Shown here piece after piece: positions 9,320-16,572 of a DNA stretch of 28,247 nucleotides (position 1 is the stretch's first letter; each line of letters opens with the position of its first letter). The stretch is taken from positions 1-28,247 of the forward strand of contig JAMOSE010000179.1 in NCBI GenBank assembly GCA_027063215.1, in the 5' to 3' direction. The DNA comes from Sulfurimonas sp. (GTDB lineage Bacteria > Campylobacterota > Campylobacteria > Campylobacterales > Sulfurimonadaceae). A model generated the notes under the pieces. That model was not told the DNA's origin, did not search any database, and saw nothing but the letters and a program-made list of their open reading frames with translations. A program made the translations under genes and the position numbers.

Positions 9320-9628
9320 TTATCCTTTCATACTTGTCATAAGATCAAGGTCAATAGTTCCATGGCGTTTAAACCAAACAATTAACAGACCAAGTCCAAC
9401 AGCAACTTCTGAAGCAGCGATTGCTATTACAAAAAATGCAAACATCTGACCAGTCAAGTCACCATAATAGTGTGAAATCGCAGCAAAAGCAATATTTACA
9501 GCATTGAGTAAAATCTCAGTTGCGAAAAACAATAAAAGTAAGTTCTTTCTCTTCATTACTCCCACTAAACCTATAGCAAAGAGTATTGTAGATAGAACAA
9601 GATAGTGATTTAAACCTATTTCCATCAT
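9320..9628 (-). CDS. nuoK: NADH-quinone oxidoreductase subunit K
   Basis: A small three-helix subunit of the complex I membrane arm, 102 aa. It has both membrane glutamates that are essential in this family: Glu38 in FATEILLNAVNIAF and Glu74 in ASEVAVGLGL, equivalent to Glu36 and Glu72 of E. coli. There are two adjacent candidate ATGs. The first overlaps the nuoJ stop as ATGA, the second as TGATG; both imply coupling to nuoJ, and the true length is 101 or 102 aa. Confidence 0.95.
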   Translation of the reverse strand: MMEIGLNHYLVLSTILFAIGLVGVMKRKNLLLLFFATEILLNAVNIAFAAISHYYGDLTGQMFAFFVIAIAASEVAVGLGLLIVWFKRHGTIDLDLMTSMKG

Positions 9629-10200
9629 GAAAGCACCTTTTTATTTTTTTCTTTTTTCATATCTTCAATCTCTTCACCACTCATAAGTGTAAGTGAGAGA
9701 TCCATTTTCTTACCAGCTAACACAATACCTGCAACCATTGCAACAAGTAACATTATAGCTGCCACTTCAAATGGAATAAGATATTTTGTAAAAAGAACCA
9801 AACCTACTGATTGAACATTTCCAATATCATCCGCAACTGGATAGAGTGCAACGATATTATCACTCACCATTGGAACAGAAACAATGAGTACAATAAGTAC
9901 TGCAGCTAAAGTTGAAAGACCAACAATAATATATTTGTTCCCCTGCTTCTCTTTTACATCACGTGTAGTATCAAAGAACATCATTCCAAATGCATAAAGA
10001 GCCATTACAGCACCTGTATAAACGATAATTTGTATCGCACCTAAAAAATCAGCACCAAGGATAAAGAAAAATGCTGATATAAAAATCATTCCCGCTGCCA
10101 ATGCAGTTAATGCATATAACGCCTGCTTTGTTGTTACCACTATGTAAAACATCGCAATCGTTAAAAATGCAAACAAGTAAAACGCTACCGCTTCAAACAT
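9625..10200 (-). CDS. nuoJ: NADH-quinone oxidoreductase subunit J
   Basis: A 191-aa inner-membrane subunit with five predicted transmembrane helices. The block DFLGAIQIIVYTGAVMALYAFGMMFF is the conserved TM3 region that contains the pi-bulge tyrosine and links the quinone site to the pump arm. The C-terminus is a charged cytoplasmic tail (MKKEKNKKVLS). The ATG at 10200 has AAGGAG about nine bases upstream. The stop overlaps nuoK by four bases. Confidence 0.93.
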   Translation of the reverse strand: MFEAVAFYLFAFLTIAMFYIVVTTKQALYALTALAAGMIFISAFFFILGADFLGAIQIIVYTGAVMALYAFGMMFFDTTRDVKEKQGNKYIIVGLSTLAAVLIVLIVSVPMVSDNIVALYPVADDIGNVQSVGLVLFTKYLIPFEVAAIMLLVAMVAGIVLAGKKMDLSLTLMSGEEIEDMKKEKNKKVLS

Positions 10201-10212
10201 AATTCTAACTCC

Positions 10213-10830
10213 TTAATATGCTAGAGGTGTTTTTTTAACACGCTCATCTTCATGTGGTGTGATTGAACCAAAACCTTCAAATTCAAGCTGTTTACCAGCT
10301 TTCATTGTATCGATCGGTGTCAACATATCTTCATAAATGAGGAAATGCTCTCTCTGCTCACTTGCATTTTCATACTCACCACCGTGTGTAATTGCAAGTT
10401 CTGGACAAACCTCTGCACAGTAACCACAGAAGATACAACGACCAAGATTAATCGTATATTCACTCACCTCTTTACGAGAATTTTCATCAATACGTGTATC
10501 AATACGAATACAATCAGAGATACAGATCTTTTCACAAAGACCACACCCTATACATCTTTCCGTATCAGACTCCCAAAGACGCTTCATTTGGTGTACTGCA
10601 CGATAACGTGGACCAATTGGCATCTTCTCTTGTGGATACTGAATCGTATGAATATCAAAACGGATCATTTCACGCATTACAACCCATAAACCTACAAAGA
10701 GTTCTCCTCTAAAAGTTCTCTTTACTACACGTTTGAACTTACCCCAACCATCTTGAGGATAATCTTCAATATCACAAAGGAAGTAATCTCCCTCTGTTAC
10801 ATTTCTGTTATTAAATGCTTCTAAACTCAT
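10213..10830 (-). CDS. nuoI: NADH-quinone oxidoreductase subunit I (2x[4Fe-4S] ferredoxin-like)
   Basis: The 205-aa peripheral-arm subunit that carries clusters N6a and N6b and passes electrons to N2 in NuoB. The two motifs are complete: CIGCGLCEKICISDC (Cys93, 96, 99 and 103) and CIFCGYCAEVCPE (Cys132, 135, 138 and 142). The N-terminal stretch around residues 35-80, with an amphipathic, partly hydrophobic helix, fits the membrane-surface anchor of NuoI. It lies ten bases after nuoH, with GGGGAT before the ATG. Confidence 0.96.
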   Translation of the reverse strand: MSLEAFNNRNVTEGDYFLCDIEDYPQDGWGKFKRVVKRTFRGELFVGLWVVMREMIRFDIHTIQYPQEKMPIGPRYRAVHQMKRLWESDTERCIGCGLCEKICISDCIRIDTRIDENSRKEVSEYTINLGRCIFCGYCAEVCPELAITHGGEYENASEQREHFLIYEDMLTPIDTMKAGKQLEFEGFGSITPHEDERVKKTPLAY

Positions 10831-10840
10831 TCATATCCCC

Positions 10841-11830
10841 TTAAAACATCATCACAAAACCAGTGATTACAACATTAATCACTGCTATTGGCATAAGTAC
10901 TTTCCAACATAACCACATAAGTTGATCTGGTCTTACATCTGGCCATGCAGCTCTTGTCCATAAGAAAAAGAAAAAGAAAAATGCAACTTTTGCTAAAAGA
11001 CCTAAAGCACCTAAGAAACTACCATCACCGTAACCACCTAAGAAAAGAAGTGGAATTACAAATGAGATAAAGAACATATTTGCATACTCACCAATAAAGA
11101 AAAGACCCCATCTCATACCAGAATACTCAGTACCAAAACCATCAATAATCTCATGGTCATTTGCAATAAGGTGAAATGGTGTACGACCAGTTTCAGCAAA
11201 TGCAGCGATCCAAAAAAGAATAAATGCAACAGGTTGAGACCATACGATCCAGTTAGATATTCCACCAGCTTGATAGTTGTTAAAATCAATAAGAGATAAT
11301 GAACCAACCATCATAATTGGGGCAAGAGCTGCAAGACCAGTTACAACTTCATACGAAATAAAAACTGCTGCCGCACGAGCTGCAGAAATTAAAGAGTATT
11401 TATTTGCACTTGCCATACCACCAAGAAGCGGACCATAAAGACCAACTGCCATCACACCAAGAATATAGATAATACCTACATTTATATCAGAAACAATTGG
11501 ATGAACTTCATAACCAAAAATTTCAAATGATGGTAAAAATGGAATAGCAGCTGCAGCCATAAATGCTGTTGCAGCTGTAATTACAGGTGCAATTTTAAAG
11601 ATAGGTGCTACAACACCGGTAGGAATAATATCCTCTTTTGTAAAAAGTTTAATAGCATCTGCACCAAACTGTAAGACACCGTAAGGACCAACATTCATAG
11701 GTCCCAAACGGCGTTGCATAAATGCAAGCACCTTACGCTCAAAATATGTACCAATACCAGCAAGCGCTGAAAATACAAGTAGAATTACAACGACTTTGAT
11801 TATCGTTTCAATTAAATATGCACTATCCAT
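10841..11830 (-). CDS. nuoH: NADH-quinone oxidoreductase subunit H
   Basis: The 329-aa membrane subunit that forms much of the quinone-binding channel and the joint with the peripheral arm. Conserved blocks include YFERKVLAFMQRRLGPMNVGP near residues 28-48, FTKEDIIP near residue 65, an acidic loop AFAETGRTPFHL (about 215-226), and EYSGMRWGLFFIGEYANMF (about 236-254). All are hallmarks of NuoH and carry its conserved Glu and Arg residues. A run of six phenylalanines (coded by 10963-10981) lies in a C-terminal membrane helix. The gene starts three bases after the second nuoG. Confidence 0.96.
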   Translation of the reverse strand: MDSAYLIETIIKVVVILLVFSALAGIGTYFERKVLAFMQRRLGPMNVGPYGVLQFGADAIKLFTKEDIIPTGVVAPIFKIAPVITAATAFMAAAAIPFLPSFEIFGYEVHPIVSDINVGIIYILGVMAVGLYGPLLGGMASANKYSLISAARAAAVFISYEVVTGLAALAPIMMVGSLSLIDFNNYQAGGISNWIVWSQPVAFILFWIAAFAETGRTPFHLIANDHEIIDGFGTEYSGMRWGLFFIGEYANMFFISFVIPLLFLGGYGDGSFLGALGLLAKVAFFFFFFLWTRAAWPDVRPDQLMWLCWKVLMPIAVINVVITGFVMMF

Positions 11831-11833
11831 ATA

Positions 11834-14320
11834 TTACACCTTTTCTATCGAAGCTACAGTAAAGCGGTAACCGCTAAAGAGAGCCTCTGAATTTAGATTT
11901 TTATCAAATGTAGGTAAAACTACTATTGAACCCTGAATTTTGTTATCACTGACAATATTGGCTGTTAATGAACCACTCTCAGTTATAACTTTTACTGTGT
12001 CACCTTCATTGAAATCAGAAGATGCCAAGTACTCTTCACTCATGTATATACCACTTTGCTCATCTAGCTCAGTTGTTTTATGAGTAAACGAACTGAACTG
12101 TCTTACAGGATTTGCTAGATAAATTATACACCCTTCAAGCTTATCATCGCTGAATTTCTCAACACTTTCGTCATCTGATGCTTTAACTGCTACATTTTCT
12201 AACACATAACCGCGCATTTCTGTACCGTCATTTTCATAATGATTTGGAAGATTATCAAACGCTTCTGCCTTAAATCCTGCAGCAGTAGGAAGTTCTACTG
12301 TATAATCTATAACATTTTGTGCTTCAAAACCTAAAGCATTTGCAATATCATTAAGCTCATATCCATTGTAACCAATCGCAACATTTGTAGGATTAACACG
12401 TTTATTCACACTTGTTAAAGTTCCCTCTTGCTGATTCATTGCCGGCATATCAAGGTCTCCATCACCTAAAGCTGAAAGTGTAAAGTCACCATCCGTATTG
12501 TAACCAATAGTATACTCTCCTCTTGCATCATCAAGCTCACAGATAAGACTTACACCCAATGTATTTGTCAATGATGGAATAATAACAGTCTCAAATGCAG
12601 TATATTTTTCTACAAGTGCAACAAGACGAGCTAAGTTTTTCGATTTTGGATGATTATAGAGATCTGGTCCAACCATAAGAGCAAAAGTCTCTTTTTTCTT
12701 CAGGTTTTTCTCTAAAGTCTCCATGAATTTCTCATCAGCACCTAAAAGAGTAAGGAGTTTGTTATCGTCAACAACGACCTCTTTTTTCACTTTTTTAGGA
12801 ACCATCTTCGTTTTCTCTACTTCAACTTCTTCCTCTTCACCTGTCTCTTTGTTAACTTTTTTCTCTACTACTTTTTCAACTACTTTTTCTTTAATAGTCT
12901 CCGTCACAGTAATCGTCTTCTCAGAGTGAAACGATGCAAGATATTTTACGATATCTTTTGGAAGTTTCTCTTTGTCACCAAAAAGATCAAGTAAAAGGTA
13001 AAGCGCTATCTCTTCTTGAAGCGGTGCATGCGTTACAGTCATAATTGACTTCGCAAGACCTTCAATAATAGGATCTTTTACAGGATGGAAATAGATTCCC
13101 GCACCCTTGCTAACTGTAAGTGAGTTGTTAAGCGCATAACGAGCATTTGGATTATCCGTTTTAAGTGCTGATCCAATAGAGACGATAAAGTTCGTTGTGT
13201 GAACACGCTCAAGATCAGAACTGTAAAGTTTTTTCCCACTTACTTCAGAGTAGTCTTTCAAGAAAGTCTGGAATGCCTTTGCTTCAGGATTGACAAGTTT
13301 GTAACCATACTTCTCTTTCATCTTTTGAAGTAAAAATGCCTCTTCATTTGTAATAGTAGAAGTAAATGCAATCGTATCTGCTTTTTTGAATGCCTCTACT
13401 GCTGCCTTAAATGCTGCTTCATCTTTTGTAGCAGTCGCATTTTGATAATCAAACCCGTAACGGCCAGCACCACAGAGTGATACATAGTTCCACTCATTCA
13501 TTACACGGTAGATCTTCTCTTGTGGATTTTGGATACTTGTATGTTTTACATCATAGCTAATCTGACATCCTGCAGAACAATGACCACAAGTTGCTGGAAT
13601 CTGTTTCAACTCCCATGCATTTGATTTATACATAAAGTGCGTATCAACAAGTGCACCAACCGGACAAACTGCCGCACACTCACCACAACTTGTACAATCA
13701 AGTACATCTGTACCGTTTGTAAGACCGATCACAGATTTACTAAGTTTATTCCACATTGCATACGCATCTTTTGGCATCTCAGCTTTAAACTCATCAGCAA
13801 CTTTGTCACCCCCACGAGGGATAGTCTTTAATGAATTGTCACCGATCATATCTTTACATGCAGTAACACAACGCTCACAAACAATACAAAGACCCGGATC
13901 GTAGTGTAGGTGACCCCAGTCATGACTGCTTCTATCTACATCTTTGATCGCATAGCTTTGTGAATCTACACCCATCTCAAGTGTATAGTTTTGAAGCTCA
14001 CACTCACCTGACTGATCACAAACACCACACTGCAGTGGATGGTTTACATCGTAAACCTCCATAATAGCGCGACGCTCTTTTTGAATATTCTCTGTGCTCG
14101 TCGTAATATTCATTCCGTCTTTTGCTTTGGCATTACAGGCATATACCTGCTTACCATCAGCTTCAACAAGACATATACGACATGCAAGAGTTGGACTACA
14201 ACGTGTTAAATAACAAATTGCCGGAATAAAAATATCATTCGCACGAGCGGCATTGAGCAGATACTCACCCTCTTGCGTTTCAACTTCTTTTCCATCAATG
14301 TTTATGACTATTTTACTCAT
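11834..14320 (-). CDS. nuoG2: NADH-quinone oxidoreductase subunit G, second paralogue
   Basis: An 828-aa NuoG-type iron-sulfur subunit of the peripheral arm. Cluster ligands are all visible: [2Fe-2S] Cys36, 47, 50 and 62; the His-type [4Fe-4S] in HPLQCGVCDQSGEC (His94, Cys98, 101, 107); CIVCERCVTAC (145-155) and CTSCGECAAVC (209-219); and the N7-type set Cys245, 248, 252 and 283. The rest is a degenerate molybdopterin-oxidoreductase-like domain. Compared with the neighbouring paralogue it has about 20 extra residues between the two ferredoxin motifs (about 165-200) and a highly charged Lys/Glu/Val linker at about 465-518. The ATG overlaps the preceding nuoG stop by one base; the Shine-Dalgarno is weak. 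Tandem nuoG genes are, from memory, a feature of Sulfurimonas-like genomes. How the two copies share the complex is unknown. The symbol nuoG2 only marks the second copy. Confidence 0.9.
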   Translation of the reverse strand: MSKIVINIDGKEVETQEGEYLLNAARANDIFIPAICYLTRCSPTLACRICLVEADGKQVYACNAKAKDGMNITTSTENIQKERRAIMEVYDVNHPLQCGVCDQSGECELQNYTLEMGVDSQSYAIKDVDRSSHDWGHLHYDPGLCIVCERCVTACKDMIGDNSLKTIPRGGDKVADEFKAEMPKDAYAMWNKLSKSVIGLTNGTDVLDCTSCGECAAVCPVGALVDTHFMYKSNAWELKQIPATCGHCSAGCQISYDVKHTSIQNPQEKIYRVMNEWNYVSLCGAGRYGFDYQNATATKDEAAFKAAVEAFKKADTIAFTSTITNEEAFLLQKMKEKYGYKLVNPEAKAFQTFLKDYSEVSGKKLYSSDLERVHTTNFIVSIGSALKTDNPNARYALNNSLTVSKGAGIYFHPVKDPIIEGLAKSIMTVTHAPLQEEIALYLLLDLFGDKEKLPKDIVKYLASFHSEKTITVTETIKEKVVEKVVEKKVNKETGEEEEVEVEKTKMVPKKVKKEVVVDDNKLLTLLGADEKFMETLEKNLKKKETFALMVGPDLYNHPKSKNLARLVALVEKYTAFETVIIPSLTNTLGVSLICELDDARGEYTIGYNTDGDFTLSALGDGDLDMPAMNQQEGTLTSVNKRVNPTNVAIGYNGYELNDIANALGFEAQNVIDYTVELPTAAGFKAEAFDNLPNHYENDGTEMRGYVLENVAVKASDDESVEKFSDDKLEGCIIYLANPVRQFSSFTHKTTELDEQSGIYMSEEYLASSDFNEGDTVKVITESGSLTANIVSDNKIQGSIVVLPTFDKNLNSEALFSGYRFTVASIEKV

Positions 14321-16563
14321 TACATTACTCTCACTATTTTGGATTTAAGAAATCTATAACTGCCATAATTATAACCACTATCAAAGGTAGGGTTAAGAGC
14401 AATTGTTCCTTTTAACTCATCATCTAGTTTAAAGACTCTCTTTTGTGTACGATCACCTAAATGAATCTCAATTGTATCACCATCACTAATCTTCGCGGCT
14501 GCAGCAAATTGTGCTGAACCTCTTAGTGCTGTATCACGCTCTAACTGTTTTGTTACATTTGTAAAATTGTTAAACTGCAGTACTGGATTTGCAGAGTAGA
14601 TAACGGTTCCGTTATACTCCGGAAGGTCTTCTACCTCCTCAACTTTTCCATTCATCTCACAATCTACACTCTCTAAAAGATATCCACGTTCATCTTCACC
14701 AAATGCTCCAAGGAAATTCTCTAAAGAGTCAAATTCTACTGCTTTAAAACCACTTGCCATTGGTAACTCTTTTGTATAATCGATCGTATTTTCACTCTCA
14801 ATTTCAAATGCACAAGCGATATCATTTAGCTCATATCCATCAAAGCCAAGTGCAGCATTCAGTGGCAGAACTCTGTTGTCAATGCTGACAACTGTACCCT
14901 CTTGCTGATTGAGTGCTGGAACTTTTAAGTTGGCATCTTCTAAAGCTGATAGTATATACTCACCCGAAGCATTATAACCAACAACTTTGCTTAAATCTTC
15001 ATCACAATCAAGGTCACAAATAAGTGAAACACCAACTGTATTTACCTCATTTGGAACTACAAGCAGTGAAAAGTCCGTATATTTTTCAATAAGAGCTGCC
15101 AGTTTTGCAATATTTGCTGCTCTGCTGTGAGCAAACATATCACTACCAATAATAAGAACTTTATTTTGTGAACGCATAAATGACTTACTCATACTTGCAA
15201 GTTCATCATCACCAACATTACTCTCTGCTTCAAGATAACCTAAATCAAGATCTGCCAAGAATGCTTTTGTTGCATCATCAACATCAGCATTTTTCAGAAG
15301 TTCATTTGCCAAAAGTGCCATTACGCCCTCTTCGCTTCCTGCTTCATACTTCATAAACTGTGTTGCAGTATTTTTCATTAAAGCATCTTCCATAGGATGT
15401 GCATAAACAATTCTTGCACCATTATGACGGGCTGCAGTTGTCAAAGCGTAACGAACACCTGGATTATCTGTTGCGATACGTGTACCAATAACAATTATTG
15501 CATCAGCCTGTTTTACAGCATCTAAAGAGGCACTCGCATGAAGTTTTCCACTTACAGAACCATATGCTTTCATAAACGCACCATAGAGTCTTGCATCTTC
15601 ATTAAAGAGTTTCAGACCAAGTTTTGCTTTGAGTTTTTGTAAAATCAATGCCTCTTCGTTTGTGATCATTGATGTAAAACGAATAGCCTCTGCATTTTCA
15701 ATCTTGCTTAGCGCAGTTTTAAACTCTGATTCATCTTTTGTAGCAGATGCATCAAAATCAAAACCAAAACGTCCAGCCCCACAAAGGGATGCAAACTCAA
15801 AGTTGTTTTTTACTCTGTAGATCGAATCATCAGCATTTATACCACTGTGACGTGTCTCATACTCAAGCGGACATCCTGCAGAACAGTGTGCACATGTAGA
15901 TGGAACACGTGTAAGCTCCCATGCATTTGCAGAGTATTTAAAATCGCTGCTCACAAGTGCTCCAACAGGACAAACTGCTATACATTCACCACAGAAAGTA
16001 CAATCAAGGGTATCAGAACCTTTTGGAATAATCGTAGAAGAGTAACCACCAAATTTTACTTCAATGGCATCATCACCAATAACTTCATTACAAACATGAA
16101 CACACTTCTCACACATAATACACAGAGCAGGATCGTAATTAATAAGTCCCCACTCCTTTACAGTTCGGAACTGATCTTTTGCAGAAAACTCTTGTTGGGC
16201 TACACCAAATTCAAGTGTCATATTTTGCAGATCACACTCACCTGATTTATCACATACACCACACTCTAAAGGATGGTTTACATCATAAAGCTTCATAATA
16301 TTTTGGCGTTCACGCTCAAGCTCAGTTGAGTTTGTTTTTACATGGATGCCTTCCGTCGGCGGTGTATTACATGATAAAATAAATCCGTCAACACCTTCAA
16401 CTTCTACAGAACAAATTCTGCATGATGCACATGGTGAAGTCTTTGAGATATAACACATTGTAGGAATATAGATACCGGCACGACGAGCGGCTTGAAGGAT
16501 TGTTTCACCCTTGCTTGCCGTTACATTTTGTCCGTCTATTGTAAAGTTAATTATTTTACTCAT
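14320..16563 (-). CDS. nuoG: NADH-quinone oxidoreductase subunit G, first paralogue
   Basis: A 747-aa NuoG subunit. Ligands, numbered from ATG 16563: [2Fe-2S] Cys37, 48, 51 and 65; HPLECGVCDKSGEC with His97 and Cys101, 104, 110; CIMCEKCVHVC (148-158); CTFCGECIAVC (188-198); N7-type Cys224, 227, 231 and 261. A degenerate molybdopterin-oxidoreductase domain follows. Three in-frame starts exist (TTG 16569, ATG 16566, ATG 16563). AGGAG at 16570-16574 lies six bases from the last and only three or zero from the others, so ATG 16563 is chosen. The gene starts nine bases after the NuoF-position gene, which makes this copy the better candidate for direct contact with the input module. It lacks the charged linker of its paralogue. 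Confidence 0.93.
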   Translation of the reverse strand: MSKIINFTIDGQNVTASKGETILQAARRAGIYIPTMCYISKTSPCASCRICSVEVEGVDGFILSCNTPPTEGIHVKTNSTELERERQNIMKLYDVNHPLECGVCDKSGECDLQNMTLEFGVAQQEFSAKDQFRTVKEWGLINYDPALCIMCEKCVHVCNEVIGDDAIEVKFGGYSSTIIPKGSDTLDCTFCGECIAVCPVGALVSSDFKYSANAWELTRVPSTCAHCSAGCPLEYETRHSGINADDSIYRVKNNFEFASLCGAGRFGFDFDASATKDESEFKTALSKIENAEAIRFTSMITNEEALILQKLKAKLGLKLFNEDARLYGAFMKAYGSVSGKLHASASLDAVKQADAIIVIGTRIATDNPGVRYALTTAARHNGARIVYAHPMEDALMKNTATQFMKYEAGSEEGVMALLANELLKNADVDDATKAFLADLDLGYLEAESNVGDDELASMSKSFMRSQNKVLIIGSDMFAHSRAANIAKLAALIEKYTDFSLLVVPNEVNTVGVSLICDLDCDEDLSKVVGYNASGEYILSALEDANLKVPALNQQEGTVVSIDNRVLPLNAALGFDGYELNDIACAFEIESENTIDYTKELPMASGFKAVEFDSLENFLGAFGEDERGYLLESVDCEMNGKVEEVEDLPEYNGTVIYSANPVLQFNNFTNVTKQLERDTALRGSAQFAAAAKISDGDTIEIHLGDRTQKRVFKLDDELKGTIALNPTFDSGYNYGSYRFLKSKIVRVM

Positions 16564-16572
16564 CATCAACTC

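Noticed and set aside
10345..10712. Two overlapping plus-strand ORFs within nuoI
   Set aside because: Antisense shadows of a well-supported NuoI frame with all eight cluster cysteines.
10963..10981. GAAAAA-type repeat in nuoH as a possible phase-variable tract
   Set aside because: It encodes six phenylalanines in a membrane helix of an essential-looking subunit; the run is broken by G every five to six bases, and the frame is intact.
12723..12929. Plus-strand ORF of 68 codons rich in Ser, Thr and Phe
   Set aside because: It is the antisense shadow of the charged linker of the second NuoG; no ribosome site or promoter, and composition follows from Lys/Glu codons on the other strand.
15847..16245. 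Plus-strand ORF of 132 codons rich in Cys and Thr
   Set aside because: Antisense to the cysteine-rich cluster-binding part of the first NuoG; no homologue-like motif and no start signal.
11834..16563. Possibility that one NuoG-like gene is a formate dehydrogenase or other molybdoenzyme alpha subunit
   Set aside because: Both have the complete NuoG N-terminal cluster set and lie inside the nuo operon; I see no active-site Cys/Sec motif of a formate dehydrogenase, and the C-terminal domains look degenerate.
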